Shown: positions 36,117 to 44,651 of the stretch, one piece after another
Position numbering within the stretch: the first letter of the stretch is position 1
Layout of the letters: each line of letters opens with the position of its first letter
Origin: Paracoccaceae bacterium
Lineage (GTDB): Bacteria; Pseudomonadota; Alphaproteobacteria; Rhodobacterales; Rhodobacteraceae
Direction: 5' to 3'
NCBI GenBank assembly: GCA_030758115.1
Contig: JANREX010000085.1
Location: 1,655-65,654 of the forward strand
Length of the DNA stretch: 64,000 nt
The notes under the pieces: generated by a model
What the model was told of the DNA's origin: nothing
The model's database searches: none
Seen by the model: only the letters and a program-made list of their open reading frames with translations
Program-made: the position numbers and the translations under genes

Positions 36117-36650
36117 ATGGCCATGACCCCGCAAACCGTACCTGACGCCACCTTTCACACCCGCGTGCGCAACGATGCGCTGGGCGGTCCGAACCCCTTC
36201 GAATGGAAGCCCCTGACCACCCAGGATGTCTTTGGCGGGAAACGCGTGGTGCTTTTCGCCTTGCCGGGGGCCTATACGCCCGCCTGTTCCGAAAGCCACC
36301 TGCCGGGATACGAGAGCAGCCATGACGCTTTCCGCGCGCTGGGCGTCGACCAGGTGATCTGCCTGTCGGTGAACGATGCCTTCGTGATGTATCAATGGTC
36401 CCAGTCGCAGAACATCCGCAACGTGTTCATGTTGCCCGACGGCAATGGTGAATTCACCCGCAAGATGGGCATGCTGGTCGATCGCAGCGGGCAGGGCATG
36501 GGCATGCGCAGCTGGCGCTATTCCATGCTGGTCACCGATCGTAAAATCGACAAGCTCTTTGCAGAGCCGGGGTTCCAGGACAACCCCGCGGGGGTGCCCG
36601 TCAAGGTGTCGGACGCCGACACGATGCTTGCCTATCTCAGGACCTGCTGA
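36117..36650 (+). CDS. Peroxiredoxin (Prx5-like)
   Basis: 'KRVVLFALPGAYTPACSESHLPGYESSHDAFRALGVDQVICLSVNDAFVM'. Confidence 0.93.
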   Translation: MAMTPQTVPDATFHTRVRNDALGGPNPFEWKPLTTQDVFGGKRVVLFALPGAYTPACSESHLPGYESSHDAFRALGVDQVICLSVNDAFVMYQWSQSQNIRNVFMLPDGNGEFTRKMGMLVDRSGQGMGMRSWRYSMLVTDRKIDKLFAEPGFQDNPAGVPVKVSDADTMLAYLRTC

Positions 36651-37396
36651 CCGCATCCTGCGGTATGGCGCCATCCGCGCTGCCGCTGAGCCGCGATGAA
36701 CGACCATGCCGTCCCGGCGCGGCATGCCCGATCCTGCATCGAATGCAACGCGCTGCCTGACTGTCTGACGGCATGGGCCCGGTGGCTGTTGCCGCCCAGG
36801 CAGGTCGCGACGCTGCACTGTCGGAACAGACCTTTTCAACAAAACCGAATGCGCATTCCACCTTGCCCAAGTCGGCACGGGCGGCCGTTGCCCTGCGCGT
36901 TTTGACAGGCTGACCGGGCTTGAGCGCGGCGCGTCACCATGCGCGCCGGGCTGCGCAAAGGCGGGCGGGCCGGTTCGGTTCTTGATGGTTTCGTCATGGT
37001 CTCGTCATGCAGGATTCAAGAACAATCATTTATCAGAACCCTCAATGTTTCCAATTTAGAACATGAAGATAAAAATAGGGCAAGAAAACGGCAAAATTAT
37101 CGAAAGTGATTGATCTTCCTAAGCGTGTATCCTTAGGTATGTGTGCGTATCGAATGATACGGGCCGGATGCCCCGGAAAAGCCAAGGTTTGGCGTTGGGC
37201 CGCGCCGGTCGATAGGGCGAAACGCACGTTTTCGCGCTGATTGCAATGGTCGGACACTGGGGGGTGACGGACATGAGATTGAAGAAATTTGAAAGATGGC
37301 GACATCACGGCGGGAAATATTCAGCCTGAAGATGAACATTTTGGGGCGAATTTCCTCCCCAAGCCTACTGCACAACGAACGACAGGAAAATTTCCA

Positions 37397-38662
37397 ATGA
37401 AGATCCTAGGATTTGCACTCGCCGGAACCACGGCGTTGATCATGACAACTGCGGCTGCCGACCAGAACGAGGCCTTTCTGCTTCAGACAGGCGACAATCA
37501 TAGCGCGCAGATCACCCAGTCGGGCGACAAGAACAAGGCAGGCGCCGCGACACCCACGATGACGCAGGATGGCGAGAACAACCAGCTGGTCATCTTGCAG
37601 TCGGGCGATCGCAACAAGATCGGCCTTGAGGGCGGCGGCGTCTACCAGGACAACCCTTACGACAACGGCTCGCTGATGCGGATCGACATCACGCAGTCGT
37701 CCGACCGCAACGTGGTGGGATCGGTCATGCAATCGACCGATGATCAGAATGAGGCCGGCAGCGGAAACAGCGTCGACATCACCCAATCGGGTTGGGGCCG
37801 CAACCGCGTCGGTTATGTCAAACAGATCCAGTCCGGTACCGGCAACAACCAGCTGGATGTGCGGCAGTCGGGCTGGAAAGATCAGCTGGAAACCGTCACC
37901 CAGACATCGAATGTCGCAGCCGGCACACCGAACCGCATCACCGTGCGGATGAATGGTATCAGCAACGGAACGGGCGACCTTGGCTTCTTTGCGTCCGAGA
38001 CCGGGGCAGAAAGCTCGACCCTGCGGCAGGGGAACATCAACCCCGCAAGCCAAGGGAACTCCATCACCCTGAACGTGACCGGCACAGGGAACGATTTCGG
38101 CGTGACGCAGAATGGCAATGACAACACCGTCGGCACGCTGAACCTTGGCGGCACTTTGAACGACCTGGGCATCCTTCAGACGGGTGACAGCAACACCGTG
38201 TCCATGGCCTCTGTCAGCGGCATTGCAAATGTCATCGGCGTCAAGCAGATCGGCAACATCAACTTGGCGTCGGTATCCGTCAGCGGAACCCTCAACCAGT
38301 TTGGCGTTGCACAGCTTGGCAACAGCAACGAGGCCAATGTCACCGTATCGGGCCTGAACAACGGTCTGGCGCCGAGCCTCTGGGGCACGGCCAACTGGTC
38401 CGGTGCAGCCCTGATCGTGGCCAGCGCCAATCCCTTGCTTGACCGTGGCATGGTCACGCAGATGGGCGACTACAACCTCGCCTCCTTGACGGTCTCCGGC
38501 ATCAGCAACGCTTTCGGCCTGCTGCAGAACGGCGACAGCAACGCCATCACCGGCCTGCAGGACGGCAACTACAACCAGGCTGCCGTGGCGCAGACTGGCA
38601 ACAGCAATACCGCCAACTTTGCCCAGGTTGGAAACGGCAATTCGCTGGGCATTTCCCAGTAA
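37397..38662 (+). CDS. Curlin-repeat (functional amyloid) protein 1
   Basis: Signal peptide MKILGFALAGTTALIMTTAAA, then repeated QxGxxN / QSGxxN motifs (QTGDNHSAQITQSGDKNKAG, QSGDRNKIG, QNGNDNTVG, QTGNSNTANFAQVGNGNSLGISQ); ATG at 37397. Confidence 0.88.
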   Translation: MKILGFALAGTTALIMTTAAADQNEAFLLQTGDNHSAQITQSGDKNKAGAATPTMTQDGENNQLVILQSGDRNKIGLEGGGVYQDNPYDNGSLMRIDITQSSDRNVVGSVMQSTDDQNEAGSGNSVDITQSGWGRNRVGYVKQIQSGTGNNQLDVRQSGWKDQLETVTQTSNVAAGTPNRITVRMNGISNGTGDLGFFASETGAESSTLRQGNINPASQGNSITLNVTGTGNDFGVTQNGNDNTVGTLNLGGTLNDLGILQTGDSNTVSMASVSGIANVIGVKQIGNINLASVSVSGTLNQFGVAQLGNSNEANVTVSGLNNGLAPSLWGTANWSGAALIVASANPLLDRGMVTQMGDYNLASLTVSGISNAFGLLQNGDSNAITGLQDGNYNQAAVAQTGNSNTANFAQVGNGNSLGISQ

Positions 38663-38669
38663 GTCCCCA

Positions 38670-38698
38670 GGCCGCGCCCTGGACCCCAGGGTGCGGCC
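38670..38698 (+). terminator. Strong intercistronic hairpin between curlin-repeat genes 1 and 2 (attenuator or mRNA-stability element)
   Basis: ggccgcgccctgg acc ccagggtgcggcc: 13-bp stem with one G-U; no T tract follows. Confidence 0.55.
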
Positions 38699-38734
38699 AG
38701 AACCTCGCAGATCCCAACAGACAGGAAGATTTTG

Positions 38735-40012
38735 ATGAATATTGTAAAGATCGCACTTGCGGGCGGCACCGCCCTGACCCTCTCGATGACCATGGCAACC
38801 GCGGATGACAACAACGCCTACCTGAAGCAGGTGCAGACCGGGTCCGGCACCGGCACAAACTCGGCCCTGATCACGCAGAGCGGATCCGGCAACGATGCAG
38901 GTTCTGCCAGCAAGAACGTGACCCAGTCGGCAAGCTCCAATTCCAGCAACACCATCGATATCCTGCAGAGCGGCAACAACAACGACATCGGGCTGAACGG
39001 GTTCTCGCAGCTGGCGCAATACGCGTCCTCGCCCTTCGGCAACAGCGCGACAATCACGCAGTCGTCCAACAACAACGTTGTCGGCAAAGTGGATCAGAAG
39101 AACCGTTTCGGCGGCGCGGTCGGCGCGACCGGCAACACCCTGACGATCCTGCAGGCGACAGGTGACGACAACGTCATCAACGAAGTTCTTCAGGACAAGC
39201 ACAAGGGCGGTTCCGGCAACATCGCCGACATCACCATGACCGGCACCAGCAACACCATCGCATCCGTCATGCAGGCTGTGACTGGTGGTATCGCTGGCAA
39301 CACCATGAATGTCACCATCTCTGGCAACAACAACGGGCGTGGTGTGCTCAGCGGGTCCGCCGCAGCCTCTGGTGCGACGACCAGCACGCTCAAGCAGGGC
39401 TTTGCCGATGTGAACAACGGCAACGCCGACAAAGGTGACAACGCCCTGACCCTCGTCATCTCGGGTGCGGGCAACCAGTTCGGTGTCACGCAGCAAGGAT
39501 ACAGCAACACCGTCGGCACGCTGGACATCAGCGGCGCCAACAACCAGCTGGGCGCCTATCAGGACGGCAGCCTGAACGTGATGACCGTGGCCGCCATCAC
39601 CGGTGACGACAACAATATCGGTGTCAAGCAGGTGGGCACGTCGAACACTGCGGGTGTGACTGTCACCGGCAATGCGAACGCATTCCTGGTGTCGCAAAAT
39701 GGCGTGGCTAACGACGCATCGGTTACGGTCAACGGCAACAACAACGGCGAAGGCAACGCCTTCAGCGGTTTCGCGGCCTCGTTGGGCCTCAGCTCGGGTC
39801 TGTTCGAGCAGTTGGGTGATGACAACGGTCTGACCTTCAACGCCATGGGCAACATGAACGCCTTCGCCACCAGGCAGGACGGGTCCGACAACTCGATCAG
39901 CGGCAGCCAGAACGGCAACTCGAACCAGGTTGCCGTGCTGCAGGTCGGCAGCGCCAACCTGGCTTCGTTCAGCCAGTCGGGCAATGGCAACAACGCGGCC
40001 ATCTCGCAGTAG
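38735..40012 (+). CDS. Curlin-repeat (functional amyloid) protein 2
   Basis: MNIVKIALAGGTALTLSMTMATA signal; repeated QSG/QxGxxN units; ends QSGNGNNAAISQ. Confidence 0.88.
   Translation: MNIVKIALAGGTALTLSMTMATADDNNAYLKQVQTGSGTGTNSALITQSGSGNDAGSASKNVTQSASSNSSNTIDILQSGNNNDIGLNGFSQLAQYASSPFGNSATITQSSNNNVVGKVDQKNRFGGAVGATGNTLTILQATGDDNVINEVLQDKHKGGSGNIADITMTGTSNTIASVMQAVTGGIAGNTMNVTISGNNNGRGVLSGSAAASGATTSTLKQGFADVNNGNADKGDNALTLVISGAGNQFGVTQQGYSNTVGTLDISGANNQLGAYQDGSLNVMTVAAITGDDNNIGVKQVGTSNTAGVTVTGNANAFLVSQNGVANDASVTVNGNNNGEGNAFSGFAASLGLSSGLFEQLGDDNGLTFNAMGNMNAFATRQDGSDNSISGSQNGNSNQVAVLQVGSANLASFSQSGNGNNAAISQ
39840..40012 (+). repeat. Near-identical ~173-bp 3' block, copy 1 (second copy 41171-41343)
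   Basis: cgccatgggcaacatgaacgccttcgccacca(g/a)gcaggacgggtccgacaactcgatcagcggcagccagaacggc... with only a few differences between copies. Confidence 0.85.
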
Positions 40013-40024
40013 GCAAGCTTGCAA

Positions 40025-40057
40025 CTGCGCCCTGAACCCTCGGGGCGCAGCCATTTT
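40025..40057 (+). terminator. Rho-independent terminator between curlin-repeat genes 2 and 3
   Basis: ctgcgccc tgaaccctcg gggcgcag followed by ccatttttt. Confidence 0.75.
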
Positions 40058-40083
40058 TTCTTTCCCAAGAAGGACGTTGTAAC

Positions 40084-41343
40084 ATGACATTCACCAAGAT
40101 TGCACTTGCGGGGGGCACGGCCCTGACCCTGTCGATGACCATGGCCATGGCCGACGAAAACAAGGCATTTCTGTCCCAGACCGGTACGGAAAACAGCGCA
40201 CTCATCACGCAGTCCGGTAGCTATAACCAAGCCGGTTCCAGCGTGGATGCGATGGTGCAGCGCGGCGATACTGCCGTTGCGGGCTACAACTCGCTGACCA
40301 TCACCCAGTCCAGCGACAACAACGAAATCGGCCTGACAAATGGCGGTGTCGATCAGCGTCACCGGTTGCAGAGCGGAACCAGAAATCCCCGGAACCAGGC
40401 GACCCTGACCCAGTCGGGTGGCGGCAGCAATGTCATCGGCGGTGTCTCGCAGTACTCCGATGGCGGTCCCGGCACCGCAAACACCTCAAACGTCCTGACG
40501 GTGACGCAGGACGGAACGGCCAACACCCTGGCCAGTGTCGATCAGGTCGGCAAACCCAATGACAGCAACGTCGCCACGGTCACGATGTCGGGCACGGGCA
40601 GCAATATCGACCTGGTTCAGCAGCGCGTGGGCAACAGCGGCAGCGGCACGAACACGCTGACCATCGCAATGTCCGGCGCGGACAACGGCATCGGTGATTT
40701 CAGCGCCGGCGGTGCCGCCGCGCTGAGCGGCGCGACAGCGGCCAACTTCGTGCAGTCCGTCGCCACCCGCACTGCTGCGAACGTGATCATTTCCGGCACG
40801 AACAACCTTGTCGGCACCAAGCAGTCCGGACGGAACAACACCGTTGGAACGCTTGAGGTTGGCGGCGCCGACAACCAACTGGGTGCGCTGCAGAACGGCG
40901 CGTTCAACACCATGACCGTGGCGGCCATCACCGGCACCGGCAACAATGTTGGTGTCTCGCAGATGGGTGACAGCAATCTTGCAGGTGTCATCACGACAGG
41001 CGACCGGAACGCGTTTTTTGTCGCGCAGAACGGCGTGTCCAACGATGCGATGGTCACCATCAGCGGCGATGACAACGGACAGGCCAATGCCTTCTCCGGT
41101 GCTGCGGACACCCTTGGTCTGGACTCGGGCATCTTCGCGCAGTTCGGCATGGATAACGCGCTGACCTTCAATGCCATGGGCAACATGAACGCCTTCGCCA
41201 CCAAGCAGGACGGGTCCGACAACTCGATCAGCGGCAGCCAGAACGGCGACATGAACCAGGTTGCCGTGCTGCAGGTCGGCAGCACCAACCTGGCCTCGTT
41301 CAGCCAGTCGGGCAATGGCAACAACGCGGCCATCTCGCAGTAA
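40084..41343 (+). CDS. Curlin-repeat (functional amyloid) protein 3
   Basis: MTFTKIALAGGTALTLSMTMAMA signal, curlin-type repeats; C-terminus nearly identical to protein 2. Confidence 0.88.
   Translation: MTFTKIALAGGTALTLSMTMAMADENKAFLSQTGTENSALITQSGSYNQAGSSVDAMVQRGDTAVAGYNSLTITQSSDNNEIGLTNGGVDQRHRLQSGTRNPRNQATLTQSGGGSNVIGGVSQYSDGGPGTANTSNVLTVTQDGTANTLASVDQVGKPNDSNVATVTMSGTGSNIDLVQQRVGNSGSGTNTLTIAMSGADNGIGDFSAGGAAALSGATAANFVQSVATRTAANVIISGTNNLVGTKQSGRNNTVGTLEVGGADNQLGALQNGAFNTMTVAAITGTGNNVGVSQMGDSNLAGVITTGDRNAFFVAQNGVSNDAMVTISGDDNGQANAFSGAADTLGLDSGIFAQFGMDNALTFNAMGNMNAFATKQDGSDNSISGSQNGDMNQVAVLQVGSTNLASFSQSGNGNNAAISQ
41171..41343 (+). repeat. Near-identical ~173-bp 3' block, copy 2
   Basis: Pairs with 39840-40012. 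Confidence 0.85.
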
Positions 41344-41352
41344 TCGATATAT

Positions 41353-41426
41353 CCTGCCCGGCATCGCGCCGGGCAGGGGCATGAAAAACGAAAGACCCGG
41401 ACGCGCCATCGCGATCCGGGTCTTTT
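41353..41426. terminator. Bidirectional double terminator between convergent curlin-repeat gene 3 and the Inh-SH3 gene
   Basis: Hairpin 1 cctgcccgg-N7-ccgggcagg (41353-41377); hairpin 2 aaagacccgga-N13-tccgggtcttt (41391-41425) with flanking A/T runs on both sides. Confidence 0.85.
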
Positions 41427-41448
41427 GCTTGGTGTCATCCCCGTTGGG

Positions 41449-42192
41449 TCAGGGCGCCTTGGTCGTGTTGCGATAGGTCACGATGGGCCATTCATTCTGA
41501 CGCAGGGCCGTCTTGGCCAGCCAGCCTGTCTCGGTGCCGAAGATCGCCCGGCACCACACCCCGTCCGAGGCGCTGGTGCAGTAATCCAATGTGACAACAA
41601 GCCCCTTGTCCAAAATCCCGATGACCGGCGCATCGCGACGCGGCTGATTGCGCACGTTCAGGGTCACGAGGATTTCGACACGGCCCCGGGCAGGGTCTTC
41701 GGCCGAAGGCATCGGCGGGGTCAGCGCCTCCTGGGGGGCGCAATCCTGCGTGAAGCCAAGGAAATAGCATTTGTGTCGCGCCAAGGCGTTCGAAATCGCG
41801 ATGCTGGCGCCGTCGCCTTGCGCCCGTTCCACGATCAGACCCTGGCCGCTGTCCGACAGCGTCCCGGTGATCCGTTGCTGGTTGCCACCCATCACGGCCA
41901 GTTCCGTGTCGGCGGCATCCAGAAGACGGATCTGGCCGTTCTCGATGCTCCAGCGACCCAGGCCCACGAGCGGCGTGGCGCAGCCGGTCGCCTGTGCTTC
42001 CATCTGACTGTCCAGAACAAGCCGGCATTCCGATGATCCGCTGCGGAACGCTGGCGCAAAGACAAACCATTCGCCCGAAAATGCCTTGACCAGTTCGTCC
42101 TGGGTTTGCGCCACAGCGCCTGTTGCCGCAATTGCGGCGGCCGAAGCCGCAGCCAGCAGCGCGGTTAGCTTGTTCATCAACGCACCAGTCAT
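41449..42192 (-). CDS. Exported protein with AprI/Inh-like domain and C-terminal SH3-like domain
   Basis: Signal peptide; 'LVKAFSGEWFVFAPAFRSGSSECRLVLDSQMEAQATGCATPLVGLGRWSIENGQIRLLDA' (Inh-like); 'ILVTLNVRNQPRRDAPVIGILDKGLVVTLDYC...GTETGWLAKTAL' (SH3b-like). Confidence 0.7.
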   Translation of the reverse strand: MTGALMNKLTALLAAASAAAIAATGAVAQTQDELVKAFSGEWFVFAPAFRSGSSECRLVLDSQMEAQATGCATPLVGLGRWSIENGQIRLLDAADTELAVMGGNQQRITGTLSDSGQGLIVERAQGDGASIAISNALARHKCYFLGFTQDCAPQEALTPPMPSAEDPARGRVEILVTLNVRNQPRRDAPVIGILDKGLVVTLDYCTSASDGVWCRAIFGTETGWLAKTALRQNEWPIVTYRNTTKAP

Positions 42193-42214
42193 GTCGTCCG
42201 GGTCCTTGGTCTTG

Positions 42215-42637
42215 TCATCGGGTCTCGATCTTGCCGGCGCGTATGGTTCTTTCGACGCGCGCGAACACGACCCCGTCACGGCGCAGCACAAGCGTGGCCG
42301 CAATCCGACCCTCGGGGCCGAGGGACAGCGTGTTTTGTGCGATGGTCCGGGTCTCGCCCGGGGTCAGGGTCACCTCCTGACCCTGCTGGCTGTTGACACG
42401 TCCCGCATGGTCGCTTTTCTCGATCGTCAATTCGGCCTGCACCGGCACCTGTTCGATCCCCGTCACCAGGCCCGCGATGCGAAAGCCCTCTGGTGTCTGG
42501 TCGATCTCGATGCGCGCGCTGGCGGGCACATCGCGCAGCCTGTCCGCGCGACTTTCCTGCGGCAGGGCCAAAAGGCCCGCTGCAAAGGCGGCGATCGCAA
42601 GAGCGGATGAGCGCAGAGCAGACATCCGCAAACTCAA
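42215..42637 (-). CDS. csgH: CsgH-like curli assembly chaperone
   Basis: 140 aa, signal peptide; 'ARIEIDQTPEGFRIAGLVTGIEQVPVQAELTIEKSDHAGRVNSQQGQEVTLTPGETRTIAQNTLSLGPEGRIAATLVL'; within the csg operon. Confidence 0.8.
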   Translation of the reverse strand: MSLRMSALRSSALAIAAFAAGLLALPQESRADRLRDVPASARIEIDQTPEGFRIAGLVTGIEQVPVQAELTIEKSDHAGRVNSQQGQEVTLTPGETRTIAQNTLSLGPEGRIAATLVLRRDGVVFARVERTIRAGKIETR

Positions 42638-43275
42638 AACTGGGTCTGGGTAATCGTGACCGACCCGCCGTTGGAAATCACGACCGGACCTGTGCCGACC
42701 GGCGCAAGGTTGTTTCCGATCGCGGTGTACGAGGCGCTGGCCCCGATGCCGCTGACGGTAAAGCCGAACTGGTTGTTGTCGCCGATCTGGGTCAGGCTGC
42801 CGGACGCGCCACTACCCTGCACGTTCAGATCGGCGCGATTGCCATTGCCGATCTGGCGAATGTCACCGCTGGACGCGAGAGGGGCCAGGGTCAGGCTGGC
42901 GGTGTTGTCGTTTCCGTCCTGCTTCATGTAGGCCAGCCCAAGGGCCGCGGCCATGCTGACCGTGGCACTGTTGCCGTCGCCCGATTGCAGGAAGGCCACT
43001 TGCCCGCCATCCCCCATCATCAGGATCTGCCCGAAGTTGTCGGTGCCATCCTGAAGCGCCGGTGTGCTGCTGGCCGCCGCATCGAAGGCACCGGCGACGG
43101 TCGCATTCGACGCCTGCGTCTGGTCGACTTGCAGCGTGTTGTTTCCGGCGATGCCCAGGGGGCTGTTCTGCAGAATGTAGATCTGGTTGCCATCTCCGGC
43201 AAAAGACACGGAACCCAGAAGGGACAGCAGCGCGGCGCATTGGGTGGGGCGAATAAATGCTTTGATAACAGTCAT
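42634..43275 (-). CDS. Minor curlin-like (CsgB-like) subunit
   Basis: 'GDGNQIYILQNSPLGIAGNNTLQVDQTQASNATVAG', 'FLQSGDGNSATVSMA', 'IRQIGNGNRADLNVQGSGASGSLTQIGDNNQFGFTVSG'; ATGA overlap with csgH; start ATG 43275. Confidence 0.8.
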   Translation of the reverse strand: MTVIKAFIRPTQCAALLSLLGSVSFAGDGNQIYILQNSPLGIAGNNTLQVDQTQASNATVAGAFDAAASSTPALQDGTDNFGQILMMGDGGQVAFLQSGDGNSATVSMAAALGLAYMKQDGNDNTASLTLAPLASSGDIRQIGNGNRADLNVQGSGASGSLTQIGDNNQFGFTVSGIGASASYTAIGNNLAPVGTGPVVISNGGSVTITQTQF

Positions 43276-43461
43276 AAAATAATCCTCTGACACTCTCTAA
43301 AGATTATCATGCGGGCTGCTGTTTTGAAACCTAATTCATTACTTCTGATTGTGTACTTTCGTGATTGTGTTCGCTTTGGCCTGCATGGCTGACTGCGCAG
43401 GCGTCATGCGGCCGGATTGCATGACACCACTTTTCGCAAGCGCGGACAGAATTGGAAAATT

Positions 43462-43496
43462 ACGGGTATTGCTGCGTTTTTCAGAACAATACCCGT
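43462..43496 (-). terminator. Inverted repeat downstream of csgG (possible terminator/attenuator)
   Basis: acgggtattg-N15-caatacccgt, perfect 10-bp arms; on the minus strand lies just past the csgG stop and is followed by aatttt. Confidence 0.55.
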
Positions 43497-43511
43497 ATGG
43501 TTTTCCTGGCC

Positions 43512-44594
43512 TTATCCCACGACCTCATCCGGCAGGGGACCGGCGGGCGGGGGCGGTGCGGCCTGGCTGCTGACGCTTGGTGCCGCGCCGCCAGAGGCGG
43601 GGGACAAAAGGCGCTCGCTGACGCGCGGAAGGGCGCGGGGCCGGGTCTGGACCGTGGCCGCAGGGTTCGCGGTCATCGGGCGGCCACGCACCTGTGCCGA
43701 GGCGGGGACCTCGTTGTCGTAAAGCTGCGCGCGATAGCCCGTCAGGTATTGCTGGCCCTCGGCATCGCTTGCGAAAGCCCAGATCCCGGCTTCTGCCCCT
43801 TCGGCGATCAGGGCCATCACGGCCTTTTCAATGGCTTGCTGCACGGCAATCTGGCGCGGTTCGTTGCTGGCGCGGCCGACTTCGGCCTCCAGCAGTTCAT
43901 CCAGCGCGACATAGCTGAAGATGCTGCCGCGATCCGAATAGGAGGCCAGCGGCTTGCGCACGACGACATTGGCCAGAACCTCGCCTGTTGCGGTCGATAC
44001 CGCGCGCAGGCTGACGGTGACCACGTCAAGTTTCCATTGGCGATCGCCGCCGATCCCCAGGTAACGCGCACCGGCGCCACCGGTCATCGTGTTGGTGTCA
44101 TAGCCGATGATGCCGCCTTGCAGGATGATGCCCGCATGGGCCAGCGGCGCCAGGGCCGAAGGATCGATCGTGGTTTCGCCGCGATACTGGCGGCGCATCT
44201 CGGTCACGATGGTGCGTTCGCGCACCAGGGATTCCAGGTTCGAGCGGTCCAGAACCGTGAACCAGCGCCGGTTTCCGGCATCCTGCAGTGCGCCGATCAG
44301 GATCGGGGCGCCGCCCTGTGTGACGGCACGCGACACCGATTGGATATTCTCGCGTTCGCGGTATTGGCCGGTCAGGTCAGGGAAGTCATAGACCGATACC
44401 ATGATGCGCTGCTTGGGCGGCGGCACCTCGCGCAGGGCGCGGTTCTGGGCGGTCAGATTGCCGACCGATGCCATGTATTCGCTCTCATAGGCCTCGGGCA
44501 GTGTGCTGGTGCATCCCGCGACCAAGGCCGCGCTGGTCAGAGTCATGGCGATCGCCTGCGCCTTGCGGCGCCAGGGGGTCTTGGTATCTGTCAT
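43512..44594 (-). CDS. csgG: CsgG/HfaB family curli secretion channel
   Basis: 360 aa lipoprotein-like (VAGCTST); 'KQRIMVSVYDFPDLTGQYRERENIQSVSRAVTQGGAPILIGALQDAGNRRWFTVLDRSNLESLVRERTIV'. Confidence 0.95.
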   Translation of the reverse strand: MTDTKTPWRRKAQAIAMTLTSAALVAGCTSTLPEAYESEYMASVGNLTAQNRALREVPPPKQRIMVSVYDFPDLTGQYRERENIQSVSRAVTQGGAPILIGALQDAGNRRWFTVLDRSNLESLVRERTIVTEMRRQYRGETTIDPSALAPLAHAGIILQGGIIGYDTNTMTGGAGARYLGIGGDRQWKLDVVTVSLRAVSTATGEVLANVVVRKPLASYSDRGSIFSYVALDELLEAEVGRASNEPRQIAVQQAIEKAVMALIAEGAEAGIWAFASDAEGQQYLTGYRAQLYDNEVPASAQVRGRPMTANPAATVQTRPRALPRVSERLLSPASGGAAPSVSSQAAPPPPAGPLPDEVVG

Positions 44595-44651
44595 TTGCTT
44601 GCCTCAATGCATTGCGCCCGTTTTCGGGCGTCATATTCTTTGAAAGAAGGA

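Noticed and set aside
37042-37308. 88-aa minus-strand ORF in the curlin leader
   Set aside because: No family resemblance, overlaps inverted repeats and AT-rich promoter-like sequence; more likely non-coding.
37406-40090. 894-aa minus-strand ORF antisense to the curlin-repeat genes
   Set aside because: Apparent repetitiveness mirrors the curlin repeats on the plus strand; no signal peptide or recognisable domain.
37397-41343. Repeated QxGxxN DNA considered as CRISPR or satellite repeats
   Set aside because: Repeats are protein-level, degenerate and in frame with codon structure; no conserved repeat/variable spacer pattern.
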